DNA from: an uncultured Verrucomicrobiales bacterium
GTDB taxonomy: Bacteria; Verrucomicrobiota; Verrucomicrobiia; Verrucomicrobiales; Akkermansiaceae
Length of the DNA stretch: 36,537 bases
Direction of reading: 5' to 3'
Assembly: GCA_937930235.1 (NCBI GenBank)
Contig: CALGLJ010000112.1
Span: forward strand, 1 to 36,537
Each line of letters starts with the position of its first letter. Position 1 is the first letter of the stretch. A program made the position numbers and the translations under genes. A model generated the notes under the pieces. The model worked only from the letters and a program-made list of their open reading frames with translations. It was not told where the DNA came from and did not search any database. Of this stretch, positions 25,183 to 33,891 are shown piece by piece.

Positions 25183-26079
25183 GTGATTTTTTTCCGGCAT
25201 CCCCTTCCTCCAGCACTCGTCTGTGCCCTGCTCTGGGGAAGCGCTTTTCCCGCGATCAAACAAGTCTATACTCATTGGGATGAACAAGGACTCGAACGCA
25301 GCTTAGCCATCATTTTACTTTTTGCCGGAGTCCGCTTCTGCATCGCCGGGGGAGGACTTCTCATCGCGAGTAACAATTTATCATCGGAACTGAAAGCTAC
25401 TCCTTGGAAATACCTTCTTGGCTTCACCGTCACTCAGACCTTGATCCAATATGTGTTTTTCTATCAAGCAGTCGCCACGTCCAGCGCGAGCCTTACGGCA
25501 TTACTCGTCGCAACCGGGAGTTTTTGGTGGATGTTCCTAGCCCCTTTAATTCAAAAAACTCCATGGCCCAGTCGAACGCAGTGGTTTGGCCTGATCATCG
25601 GAGGAATCGGGGTAAGCCTCGCCATTTATAAACCAGGAATTGGAGCAGGAAACCCTCTCCTTGGCGCCCTGTTCATGCTTTTAGCAACTTGCAGTGGCGC
25701 TTTTGCCATCATCCTTTTTCAAAAGATCAAGCCTACTATGTCCGCTATGAATGGCACCGGGATTTCTCTTTTCCTTGGGGGAATTGGACTCGTTCTTTTC
25801 GGTGCCACCGCCATTCCTTCGCTCCCCCTGATGTTCACCTCTCCCGTCATGATCAGCACCCTCTGGCTCGCGAGTGTTTCAGCCATCGCATTTAGCATCT
25901 GGAATCATCTCTCCACCATTTTCCCGGTGACTCTCCTGGCCTCTTATCGTTTTCTCATCCCCATCTGTGGAGTTTTAGAAGCCCTTCTCTTTGTCCCAGG
26001 AGAAGCTGCCGGCTGGGGACTCGTGATCGGAGGGCCGCTTGTGATTCTCAGTATGATTTGGGCACGCCGCTTGAAATGA
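25183..26079 (+). CDS. EamA/DMT-family transporter
   Basis: The 298-residue protein has about ten hydrophobic segments in two EamA repeats. The first repeat starts with ALVCALLWGSAFPAIKQV, the second with LGALFMLLATCSGAFAIILF. Both have the drug/metabolite-transporter pattern, including SASLTALLVATGSFWWMFLAPLIQ. It is an inner-membrane exporter or importer of a small metabolite; the substrate cannot be told. The start chosen is GTG at 25183. Upstream ATGs are out of frame and end quickly. Confidence 0.88.
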   Translation: MIFFRHPLPPALVCALLWGSAFPAIKQVYTHWDEQGLERSLAIILLFAGVRFCIAGGGLLIASNNLSSELKATPWKYLLGFTVTQTLIQYVFFYQAVATSSASLTALLVATGSFWWMFLAPLIQKTPWPSRTQWFGLIIGGIGVSLAIYKPGIGAGNPLLGALFMLLATCSGAFAIILFQKIKPTMSAMNGTGISLFLGGIGLVLFGATAIPSLPLMFTSPVMISTLWLASVSAIAFSIWNHLSTIFPVTLLASYRFLIPICGVLEALLFVPGEAAGWGLVIGGPLVILSMIWARRLK

Positions 26080-26148
26080 ATCGCATTCATTTTCACCAGA
26101 AACAAACTCTCATCCTCGTGGCATGCTTTTCGCTATCTAAGAATACTT

Positions 26149-27867
26149 ATGGCAGCGTCATCACCGTTTACTGAAGAGCAGACTGGATATCTCAACGGTT
26201 TCATGGCCGGGGTGCAGCAAGCCATCCCCTATCTAGGGCAAAATGCAGAGGGACAATTTACCCACCAAGAAGAAGAGTCGGTTTTTGGAACTCCCTTGGA
26301 TGAACTTTGCCGTGAAGAAGTCATCAAATATGAGCAAAATGGTCTCGATTGCTATGACACCATTATGGACCGAGCGCAAAAGGGAGAGTTTGCAAGTGAT
26401 GGAGACATCTTTCGTTTTAAATTTTTCGGCCTCTTTTACGTCACGCCAGCACAAGATGCCTACATGATGCGAGCCCGCATTCCTGGTTGCGCACTCGACG
26501 CGCGGCAATTCCGTGGCTTCGCTCAAATGGCTCGTGATTGGGGCGGTGGTTATGTCGATATCACCACGCGAGGAAATCTTCAGATTCGCGAAATCCAACC
26601 AGAGAACACCGTGAACATTCTCAATACGCTCGTCGATCTAGGGGTCACCTCTCGGGGTTCAGGAGCCGACAATGTGCGTAATATCACAGCCACTCCGACC
26701 ACCGGGTTCGATCAAAATGAGCTGATCGATGTCATGCCTTATGCCAAGGCCATGCATCACGCGATCATGAACAATCGCGATCTCTATGGCATGCCTCGTA
26801 AATTTAATATTTCCTACGACTCTGGAGGAGCCATCTCGGTCTGTGCAGATACCAATGACATCGCCTTCTATGCCGTGACCCTGAATGAAAAGGCTGCCGA
26901 CCTAGAGCCAGGCGTCTACTTCCGGGTCCAACTCTGTGGCATTACCGGTCACAAACAATTTGCATCCGACTCTGGCCTTCTCATCACCCCAGAGGAATCC
27001 ATCGCAGTTGCCTCTGCCATTCTGCGGGTCTTCATCGAGCATGCTGATCGCACGAATCGTAAAAAAGCGCGTCTCAAATATCTCATCGATGATTGGGGGA
27101 CTCCCAAGTTCCTCGAAGAAGTCCAGAAGAAGCTCACCTTCCCTCTTCGCTACCTCAGCACGGATCTCTGCACCAAACCTCGCCCCAAAATCAAGCATGG
27201 CCACATCGGCACCTACAAACAAAAGGACGGAAAAAGCTATCTCGGGATCGTCATTCCGGTCGGTCGCATGACCGCCGATACTGTCGAAAAAATTGCGCAC
27301 CTTGCAGAGGAATACGGCAATGGTGAGATCCGTCTCACCGCATGGCAAAATCTCATCATTCCTCACATTCCCGACGAAAAACTCGCAAATGCTCAGCAGG
27401 CCATAAAAGCCGCCGGCCTCTCCTATACCTCGACATCCATCTCCGGGGGACTTGTCGCTTGCACCGGGAGCACTGGCTGCAAATACGCGGCAGCCGACAC
27501 CAAAGGGCATTCAAAAATTCTAGGAGATTACCTCGATTCAAAAATCGAACTCGATCAACCGCTCAACATTCACCTCACAGGTTGCCACCACTCATGCGCA
27601 CAACACTACATCGGCGATATCGGACTCATGGGCACTCCCGTCAAACTTGATAATGGAGACAAAGTCGAAGGATATAACATCGTTCTTGGTGGAGGGGTTG
27701 ATGACACTCAAGCCATCGCACGAGAAGCCTACAAAGGCATCGCCTTTGATGAGATCCCTCCCCTCATCGAGCAACTCCTCACTACCTATAAGGAGAATCG
27801 CACTCCAGGAGAAACCTTCGCTCAGTATACGCAGCGAGAAAAAATAGAAGATCTCGTACCAGCGTGA
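26149..27867 (+). CDS. nirA: Siroheme nitrite/sulfite reductase, NirA family
   Basis: The 572-residue protein carries the siroheme-[4Fe-4S] cysteines: Cys438 and Cys444 (CTGSTGC) and Cys479 and Cys483 (GCHHSC). It has two ferredoxin-like half domains ([22 protein letters not shown] near residue 89, and [24 protein letters not shown]) and siroheme-contacting basic residues ([22 protein letters not shown]). The family reduces nitrite to ammonia, or sulfite to sulfide, by six electrons in the cytoplasm. Nitrite is preferred here because of the nearby nitrate-type transporter and the DmsBC-like gene downstream. The ATG at 26149 has no Shine-Dalgarno. Assignment to nitrite over sulfite is an inference. 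Confidence 0.88.
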   Translation: MAASSPFTEEQTGYLNGFMAGVQQAIPYLGQNAEGQFTHQEEESVFGTPLDELCREEVIKYEQNGLDCYDTIMDRAQKGEFASDGDIFRFKFFGLFYVTPAQDAYMMRARIPGCALDARQFRGFAQMARDWGGGYVDITTRGNLQIREIQPENTVNILNTLVDLGVTSRGSGADNVRNITATPTTGFDQNELIDVMPYAKAMHHAIMNNRDLYGMPRKFNISYDSGGAISVCADTNDIAFYAVTLNEKAADLEPGVYFRVQLCGITGHKQFASDSGLLITPEESIAVASAILRVFIEHADRTNRKKARLKYLIDDWGTPKFLEEVQKKLTFPLRYLSTDLCTKPRPKIKHGHIGTYKQKDGKSYLGIVIPVGRMTADTVEKIAHLAEEYGNGEIRLTAWQNLIIPHIPDEKLANAQQAIKAAGLSYTSTSISGGLVACTGSTGCKYAAADTKGHSKILGDYLDSKIELDQPLNIHLTGCHHSCAQHYIGDIGLMGTPVKLDNGDKVEGYNIVLGGGVDDTQAIAREAYKGIAFDEIPPLIEQLLTTYKENRTPGETFAQYTQREKIEDLVPA

Positions 27868-27932
27868 CAAGAGTCCATCAATAACACCCGCTGCAGCAAT
27901 CGCTCTCTGAAAGCACAGGCCGTAAATTCGAA

Positions 27933-29414
27933 ATGGATACTCTTGTTGATAAGCTCCTCAAAGAACAGAAACAGCTCCAGACGCCTGTTGCCCGATTTTC
28001 CAAATCCCACGACAACGAAGAACTTCGTACCGATCTCTACAAACATCTCATTCCTCTGGAAAAACCGAACCCCGGAGAACAATACGCCTTTCAAGTAGAA
28101 TTGGACAAATGCACCGGCTGTAAAGCCTGCGTCGTCGCTTGCCATACTCTCAACGGCCTCGATGAAGAGGAAGCATGGCGTGACGTCGGCCTGCTCGAAG
28201 CAGGTAATGGCTTCCAGCAAACCGTCACCTCCGCCTGTCACCACTGCCTCGAACCAGAGTGCATGCATGGCTGTCCCGTCGGAGCTTACGAAAAAGAATC
28301 AGACACCGGCATCGTCCGCCACCTCGATGATCAATGTATCGGCTGCGAATACTGCGTTCTCAAATGTCCCTATGATGTTCCGAAGTATTCTCACGATCGA
28401 GGCATCGTAAGGAAATGCGATATGTGTCATCAGCGGCTTGAAGCTGGTGAAGCTCCCGCATGTGTCCAAGCTTGCCCAACAAGTGCCATCTCCATCATCA
28501 AGGTAAATCAAGCTGAACTGCGAGAAGACAATCCTTTTCTCCCTGGAGCGCCCTCTCCCAAGATCACCCTGCCGACTACTCGATATATTGGCCGCGAAGT
28601 TCCCCTCCACGCTCAGCCCGCGCATCAATCTCGCTTGAGCCCCCAACCCGCTCACTGGCCATTGGCCCTGATGCTTGTTTTGACTCAAATTGGGCTTGGT
28701 CTTACGACCGCCTCACTCACCGGAAACACCACCTTAGCAATAGTGGGCGCGGTGATCTTTAACATGGGAATGGCCGCCGCCACGTTTCACCTCGGCAAAC
28801 CTCAGAAAGCTTGGCGCTTCTTTCTCGGACTGAAACGATCTTGGCTCTCACGTGAAATTCTCGCTTTCACCCTCATCGCCCCCCTTCCTCTCATCATTGC
28901 CGCAGCACCATTCTTGCCTGAAATTTCATTCAAAGCCCCCCTCGTTTTCGTCGCAAAACTCTCACTCATTCCAGCCGCTTTAGGAGCTATCTTTACTAGC
29001 GTCATGATCTACCATGACACCAAACGAATCCCTTGGGATTTAAAAATCACGACCCCAAATTTTTTCCTCACCTTCACCGCTGCCGCAACTCTGTTCGTTC
29101 ATCCATTCCTTTTCATGATCAGCATCACCGCGCTGGCGATCATCGAAAGCTTTCACTTAATGCCTCTTCGTGAAGATCTCTGGTCTCCAGCTCGCCATAG
29201 CGCTCAACTACGCTACGGACCGATGCGATCTATTTTAGAATACCGATTTTTCACCCTCTTCGCAGCTCTTCTCACAGCCTTTATTTCTCCTTGGGTTGCC
29301 CTACCGATACTGATGTGTTCTGAACTCCTGAGTCGCCATCTTTTTTTCCGCTGCGTTCACGCTCCGAAAATGCCAGGCGGACTGAATCTCTCCGAGAGCC
29401 TGAATCACAATTAA
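27933..29414 (+). CDS. DmsB/DmsC fusion: four-cluster Fe-S protein joined to quinol-reactive membrane anchor
   Basis: Residues 1-215 form a DmsB-like ferredoxin subunit with four cysteine groups: Cys60/63/66/70, Cys102/105/110/114, Cys135/138/141/145, and KCDMCHQ with CVQACPTSAI near residues 165-185. After a linker, residues 245-485 form a DmsC-like membrane anchor with about eight hydrophobic helices (TFHLGKPQKAWRFFLGLKRSWLSRE is the family landmark). In DMSO-reductase-type complexes these two subunits pass electrons between quinol and a molybdopterin subunit. No molybdopterin subunit follows; the next gene is on the opposite strand. It lies 65 bases after nirA, so it may support nitrate or nitrite reduction. 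Confidence 0.88.
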   Translation: MDTLVDKLLKEQKQLQTPVARFSKSHDNEELRTDLYKHLIPLEKPNPGEQYAFQVELDKCTGCKACVVACHTLNGLDEEEAWRDVGLLEAGNGFQQTVTSACHHCLEPECMHGCPVGAYEKESDTGIVRHLDDQCIGCEYCVLKCPYDVPKYSHDRGIVRKCDMCHQRLEAGEAPACVQACPTSAISIIKVNQAELREDNPFLPGAPSPKITLPTTRYIGREVPLHAQPAHQSRLSPQPAHWPLALMLVLTQIGLGLTTASLTGNTTLAIVGAVIFNMGMAAATFHLGKPQKAWRFFLGLKRSWLSREILAFTLIAPLPLIIAAAPFLPEISFKAPLVFVAKLSLIPAALGAIFTSVMIYHDTKRIPWDLKITTPNFFLTFTAAATLFVHPFLFMISITALAIIESFHLMPLREDLWSPARHSAQLRYGPMRSILEYRFFTLFAALLTAFISPWVALPILMCSELLSRHLFFRCVHAPKMPGGLNLSESLNHN

Positions 29415-29492
29415 CAAGATCTCGAGAGTGACAAAAAAGTAAATGGACAGCGACCCAAGGGATTTCGATTGCAGAAAAAAGACTGACGAACG

Positions 29493-29504
29493 GAGTCATG
29501 ACTC
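29493..29504. repeat. 12-bp perfect palindrome GAGTCATGACTC
   Basis: This self-complementary 12-mer lies in the 106-base spacer between two convergent genes. GGAGTCAT recurs 20 bases later at 29514-29521, reaching the stop of the propeller gene. Its function is unknown and it may be fortuitous. Confidence 0.4.
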
Positions 29505-29520
29505 GCGCTAAAAGGAGTCA

Positions 29521-31005
29521 TCAATCAACAAACTGGACGCGATAAAATCCACGCCCGCTATTATTAGTGACGGTGGGGAAATCTCGCTCTGAATCAAAAG
29601 TGCCAGGTTCAGAAAATCCAACATTGGTAAACTCGGTCTCTAAATTGGGAGAAAACTGTAGCTGATATCGATCTCCGATTCTGGTTCCTCCGGGGATTCG
29701 AATGGAAATCTGATCTCCATTCACCTCGGTAATTTCGGGGACCCACTGGAAGAGGTTTCGCGGATCATTTGACCCCGTAACGTAGTCACTAAAATCTTGA
29801 TCGGCATTCCAACGGGCGAAGCTCACATTCCCGGTCCTCCCTTGAATGGTGTAGTTCCCTCCTACAAAAAGGTTTTGCCCAATTGCAACGCAAGATTGGG
29901 CGATTTGACTTGTGGTGCGTCCGACTCCGCCACCAACTTCCCCAAAGCGAGTACCATCCCAAGAGGCGACACGTTTTAAGGTCGTTCCACCAGATTCGAC
30001 TTCAAACACGCCCACAAAGTAGATCGTTCCATCATCAGTTTGGCAGATGTCAAAAATTCCATTTTCATTCGCGCCCGAGACAGGCATGAAATTTTCAGAT
30101 CCCAGCGAGTTCCAAAGTCCATCATTTTGCAGGAGAGCAATATCTCGGGCGGCGACTTGCGTTGCACCCGATCCTACACTGCTAAAATTTCCCACCACAT
30201 AGACCCCATCCTCAGTGACCAACATTTTACGAATAACACCATCTACTCCCCCGGCAACTGCTTGCCAGGATCCATTTTCAAGAACAGCGAGACTAGGGAT
30301 TTGTCGGGTTCCAGCTCCATTTCGAGTGAAACCTCCCGCAGCATAAAGACGTCCATCTGGAAGGATTTCGAGATCCCAGATGGTCCCTGGAGCACCTAGA
30401 ATTTCCTCATCTCCGATCGTGGCATCGGAAGACAGACCATCACCCAATGAAAGCCAGCGACCAGCATTGCGATCATAGCGTCGAATATTATTTCCGTTCG
30501 TGATAGTGGTTCCTAAAAGACTACCAGCGATGACTGGTTGCCCTTCAAAGATGATGATATCTCGAATGAAGCCACCTGCTTGAGTTCCAGTTTCTTCTCC
30601 TGTGAGAGAATCATCTCGAAGAGTCGACCAAGTCTCTGTCGTCAGATTAAAGACAGCGGTATTCCCGTTAGCCGCGCCAAAGCGTCCATTCCCTCCAGCA
30701 TACAGCAAGCCCTCAGACGCACTGTAATGAAGCGCACGTACTGCGACCGTATTATTGGTACCGTAGTTTGGCACAGGCTCCCAAGCTTCAGTCGCAAGAT
30801 TAAAGCGTTGAAGATTCTCACCACTAGAGGCGACTTCAAAAAATCCACCTCCGTAGATGAATTTTCCGACATGTTCGAGAGCGATGTGTTCACGGCCTGC
30901 AGCTCGGAGATCGAAGATCCAAGAATCAGCAGTTCCGGCTTGGCCATAAACCAATGAACTTGAAATAACAGAAAGGACGAAAGTGGATAAAACAGAGAGT
31001 TTCAT
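29521..31005 (-). CDS. Secreted seven-repeat beta-propeller-like protein
   Basis: From the ATG at 31005 the protein is 494 residues with a signal peptide (MKLSVLSTFVLSVISSSLVYG). Seven repeats of a pattern like G.F......N...FN..T..W..L follow. They include GGNGRFGAANGN, AGGFTRNGAGTRQIPSLAVLENGSWQ, VGNFSSVGSG and GGNYTIQGRTGNVSFARWN, consistent with a seven-bladed propeller. The C-terminus (RYQLQFSPNLE and GRGFYRVQFVD) matches a beta module frequent at the ends of verrucomicrobial secreted proteins. It has no catalytic motif; a binding or surface role is likely. An upstream in-frame ATG at 31086 would bury the signal peptide behind 27 residues and is less likely. Confidence 0.8.
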   Translation of the reverse strand: MKLSVLSTFVLSVISSSLVYGQAGTADSWIFDLRAAGREHIALEHVGKFIYGGGFFEVASSGENLQRFNLATEAWEPVPNYGTNNTVAVRALHYSASEGLLYAGGNGRFGAANGNTAVFNLTTETWSTLRDDSLTGEETGTQAGGFIRDIIIFEGQPVIAGSLLGTTITNGNNIRRYDRNAGRWLSLGDGLSSDATIGDEEILGAPGTIWDLEILPDGRLYAAGGFTRNGAGTRQIPSLAVLENGSWQAVAGGVDGVIRKMLVTEDGVYVVGNFSSVGSGATQVAARDIALLQNDGLWNSLGSENFMPVSGANENGIFDICQTDDGTIYFVGVFEVESGGTTLKRVASWDGTRFGEVGGGVGRTTSQIAQSCVAIGQNLFVGGNYTIQGRTGNVSFARWNADQDFSDYVTGSNDPRNLFQWVPEITEVNGDQISIRIPGGTRIGDRYQLQFSPNLETEFTNVGFSEPGTFDSERDFPTVTNNSGRGFYRVQFVD

Positions 31006-31006
31006 G

Positions 31007-31014
31007 CCTCCTTT
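31007..31014 (-). promoter_or_regulatory. Shine-Dalgarno sequence unusually close to the start
   Basis: AAAGGAGG on the minus strand is a near-perfect anti-SD match, but only one base separates it from the ATG at 31005. Most genes here have no such motif, so it supports a start at this site even though the spacing is poor. Confidence 0.4.
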
Positions 31015-31136
31015 ACCAGCTTGCGTAGTGACGATTACATACTTTCTTAGCAATCGATTAATTTTTTCATGTTCTCGGAAAGACATACTCTAAAATATTG
31101 AACATCGATCACTCCGCTGAGTCTCATTTCGATGAG

Positions 31137-31604
31137 ATGAATTTAAAAATGTCTTTTATGTCCTGGGTTGGACTTTTCCTATGTTTCACCGGATTGGCCA
31201 TCCTGATTCCGAGAGGAGAAAAAGGAGAGCTGAGAGAGACACCCCTTCACCCCAATCATCATTCCGAACGATCAACTCCACCACATTCCTCTAAAAATAG
31301 AGAAGAGAGAATTGACCGAGCGAGTGACCGATCAATGGCAACCAACACTCGAAGATTCGACAAAGATGAGATTTTTTCTCCATCTGATTTCATGGACAAT
31401 GGGATTCTTGACCCTCTCTATATCGAGTGGCGTGCAATAAAAGATCACTATCTGTCAAATATGTCTCAAGGCTTAAACTTCAATCACCCCATCATGATTG
31501 AGATCGGAGAACGCGGAATTGAAACTGCTGACAAGCTCGCAAAGTCGATCGCGAAAAAGAAAGCCACCAGAATGCAACTTCGATCAGACTCAAGAAGAAG
31601 GTGA
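31137..31604 (+). CDS. Single-TM protein of unknown function
   Basis: From the ATG at 31137 the protein has 155 residues. A hydrophobic segment (SWVGLFLCFTGLAILIP, about residues 9-25) is followed by a charged, Ser/His/Arg-rich disordered stretch. A more ordered part then has DEIFSPSDFMDNGILDPLYIEW and a helical end with many Lys and Arg. I recognise no domain. ATGs at 31149 and 31158 are alternative starts. It diverges from the propeller gene across about 130 bases that must hold both promoters, and converges on the methyltransferase gene at 31637. Confidence 0.6.
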   Translation: MNLKMSFMSWVGLFLCFTGLAILIPRGEKGELRETPLHPNHHSERSTPPHSSKNREERIDRASDRSMATNTRRFDKDEIFSPSDFMDNGILDPLYIEWRAIKDHYLSNMSQGLNFNHPIMIEIGERGIETADKLAKSIAKKKATRMQLRSDSRRR

Positions 31605-31636
31605 TTCGCGCGAACATTTAAGGTCACGAAAAGAGA

Positions 31637-32209
31637 TCAAATCACATTCGCGCTCTCACGCTGCCTCACCGCCTCATAAAGGCACACTCCTGCGGAAACA
31701 CTCACGTTGAGACATTCCACTTTTCCTTTCATCGGGAATTGAACTAGAAAATCACATTCTTTTTCCGTCAACTGTCGCATTCCTTCTCCCTCACGCCCCA
31801 TCACAATGGCCACTGGACCTTTCAAATCAGTTTCGTAGAGCGACTGTTTTGCCCGATCAGAAGTGCCGACAATCCAGATTCCTCGTTCCTTCAAAGCCCG
31901 CATCGTTCGGGCGAGATTCGTGACTTTTACAAAAGGAACAGTCTCTGCCGCTCCCACCGCGACCCGGCGTACCGTTTCCGTCAATCCCACTGATTTATCT
32001 TTCGGCGCGATCACGGCATCCACTCCGGCACCATCTGCGGTCCGTAAGATAGCTCCCAGATTATTAGGATCCTGCACACAATCCAAGATAAGGAGCAGTG
32101 GCGCCTCTCGATGCGCGATCAAAGCTTCTAGATCTCCCTCATGATAAGGCTTTTTCTCGCCTCCCCCACGATGACGATTCTCTCTCGCCTCTCCACCTCG
32201 TTTCCGCAT
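31637..32209 (-). CDS. SpoU-family 2'-O-ribose RNA methyltransferase (RlmB/TrmH type)
   Basis: The 190-residue SPOUT enzyme has all three knotted-domain motifs: [11 protein letters not shown] (motif 1, catalytic Arg), [10 protein letters not shown] (motif 2) and [13 protein letters not shown] (motif 3). RlmB methylates G2251 of 23S rRNA; TrmH-like relatives act on tRNA. The usual N-terminal substrate-binding domain (about 70 residues, L30e-like) is absent and is replaced by about 25 Arg/Gly/Lys-rich residues, so the target cannot be assigned. A GTG immediately before the ATG (32212) is an alternative start. Confidence 0.88.
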   Translation of the reverse strand: MRKRGGEARENRHRGGGEKKPYHEGDLEALIAHREAPLLLILDCVQDPNNLGAILRTADGAGVDAVIAPKDKSVGLTETVRRVAVGAAETVPFVKVTNLARTMRALKERGIWIVGTSDRAKQSLYETDLKGPVAIVMGREGEGMRQLTEKECDFLVQFPMKGKVECLNVSVSAGVCLYEAVRQRESANVI

Positions 32210-32560
32210 CACGCATTGCTACACTCCTTATGACATAGACACAAGTCTCAGGGTCATCCAGCGAGGAAAAACCTCGACTCTAGTCTGCCCAGATTTAGAG
32301 TGTTTTATTTTCCCATTCTGTTATTTCCCTTTATATTGTCTATCGTAAAAGAATATGCAATCGCCGCTCCCCACCTTTCCCTTCTTCGTTCTCGCTTCGA
32401 GTCAACTTCTCCATCGTGAACAAGAAAAAGGATTCCTCGCTCTCAGATCTAGGAAAAATGATCAAATTTCGAATCCGCATGCCCCTCTCGCCTCCTAAAT
32501 TTCTCCTGCATGTGTCATCCTCAATTTGCTCACTGAACTCATATTTTTCGTCTTAAGAAT
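32210..32560. other. Intergenic region upstream of the tandem secreted proteins
   Basis: This stretch is AT-rich in its middle (TTTATATTG near 32330). It has a small hairpin CGAGG-AAAAA-CCTCG (32262-32276) without a T-run. A 47-codon frame at 32355-32498 (MQSPLPTFPFF...) looks non-coding. It must contain promoters for the methyltransferase gene and for the gene at 32561, but I cannot place either with confidence. Confidence 0.4.
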
Positions 32561-33826
32561 ATGAAATACCTGCCCCTCTTGTTATTTTTCTCCATCGCTC
32601 ATGGATCGACTACCCCGATCGTGACCGAGAAATTTTTTGAGGAAAAAAACGGAGGAATTCTCGTAGAAGCAGAGCATTTCCATAAACAGGAAAAAACAAC
32701 CAAACAGGCTTGGTATATCACCACCGCGAAATCCACCCCAAAGGTCGCAAGTGATCAGGATCAACCACACATTAAGGGCTCCGGGCGAGATGCTTATGTC
32801 GAAGCCTTATCTCATCAACCTCAATCACCAAACACTGCAAAAGCGCAAATCAAAGCGCCCGGAGAAACTGCGATCTTAAGCTATCGTATAAAATTCACAA
32901 AAACTGGACGTTACTACTGCTGGGCGAGAGGATTCAATCACAGCAATCGCACTGCAAATGGGATCCACCTTGGCCTCAATGGCACCTGGCCTGAATCCGG
33001 CAAGGACATCCACTGGGCTACGCGTAAAATTAATTGGTCATGGAACTTCAAACAATCTGACTCCAGTGACCCGCTCAAACAAAGCTTAGCTTACATCACG
33101 ATTGATCAGCCCGGGATCCACACCATCCAATTCTCCATGCGAGAAGAGGGCTCCGAATTTGATCGATTTGTTTTACATCAAGTCAAACCCACCGAAGGAG
33201 AACTCCGCCCATCCTTTCTGGAGAAACGCCCTCCTAAAATCGTAAAAAAGACTCCCCAAAAAAAAACAACCAAGCCTCCAGTTGAGAAAAAGAAAACTCC
33301 AACAAAGGTTGCGAAGACCTCCAAAAAGAAAAAAGCCAAGCCTCCAGCTAAGAAAAAAAGTTCCATTCCTAAGCATCGGCATATTTCTGTCCCTGCCATT
33401 AAAGGGAGACACAATTCCGTCGAAGATGATGGATCATACTTGATTTTTTCAAAAAATTTCCCTGTTGGCAAAGCGTATCGTACGGTGGACTATCGATTTA
33501 TTTCTCTCAATACTAAATCGACTTATTCTGCCGATACCAGTGTCACTTTTCCGTATTTCAAACGGGAATATTACATCACCTTACACTACCTATCGGAATC
33601 ACATTGCGCCTCTCAACACCAAATTCTCATCAATGGTCAAACTGTCCTAACAGTTGATAACCCGATACAAAAAAAGGGAGGAAAAAGATATCTGTCTAAA
33701 AAAACATCAAAAAAGGTCAAAATCAAAAAGGGAGATACCGTCACCGTAAAAACACAAATTCTCGACTCAAAAAAATTGGGCACCCTTTCAGGACACTGGC
33801 AAATGCTCAGATTCAAACGGAATTAA
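32561..33826 (+). CDS. Secreted protein with carbohydrate-binding-like N-domain and Lys-rich linker
   Basis: The 421-residue protein has a signal peptide (ends about SIAHG). Residues about 25-210 form a domain with GGILVEAEHF, GRYYCWARGFNH, HLGLNGTWPESG and IQFSMREEGSEFDRFVL. It closely matches the N-domain of the next gene's product and resembles the beta-sandwich modules (CBM/malectin-like) of carbohydrate-active proteins. A Lys/Pro/Thr linker with PPKIVKKTPQKK-type repeats (about 218-270) follows, then a C-terminal beta-rich domain (about 285-421, INGQTVLTV, GDTVTVKTQIL). It has no visible enzyme motif, so it is probably a binding partner of the second protein, which starts 65 bases downstream. 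Confidence 0.78.
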   Translation: MKYLPLLLFFSIAHGSTTPIVTEKFFEEKNGGILVEAEHFHKQEKTTKQAWYITTAKSTPKVASDQDQPHIKGSGRDAYVEALSHQPQSPNTAKAQIKAPGETAILSYRIKFTKTGRYYCWARGFNHSNRTANGIHLGLNGTWPESGKDIHWATRKINWSWNFKQSDSSDPLKQSLAYITIDQPGIHTIQFSMREEGSEFDRFVLHQVKPTEGELRPSFLEKRPPKIVKKTPQKKTTKPPVEKKKTPTKVAKTSKKKKAKPPAKKKSSIPKHRHISVPAIKGRHNSVEDDGSYLIFSKNFPVGKAYRTVDYRFISLNTKSTYSADTSVTFPYFKREYYITLHYLSESHCASQHQILINGQTVLTVDNPIQKKGGKRYLSKKTSKKVKIKKGDTVTVKTQILDSKKLGTLSGHWQMLRFKRN

Positions 33827-33891
33827 AACAGCCATTGGCAAGAAACACGAAACATTGTTAGAATCCTGATTAGATTCATCATCACCTTCAC

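Noticed and set aside
31605-31614. Palindrome TTCGCGCGAA between convergent genes as a terminator
   Set aside because: It is a 10-base self-complementary sequence with no loop and no T-run; more likely fortuitous.
32355-32498. 47-codon frame (MQSPLPTFPFF...) upstream of the tandem secreted proteins
   Set aside because: No Shine-Dalgarno, no recognisable pattern, and a composition like non-coding sequence. Likely chance.
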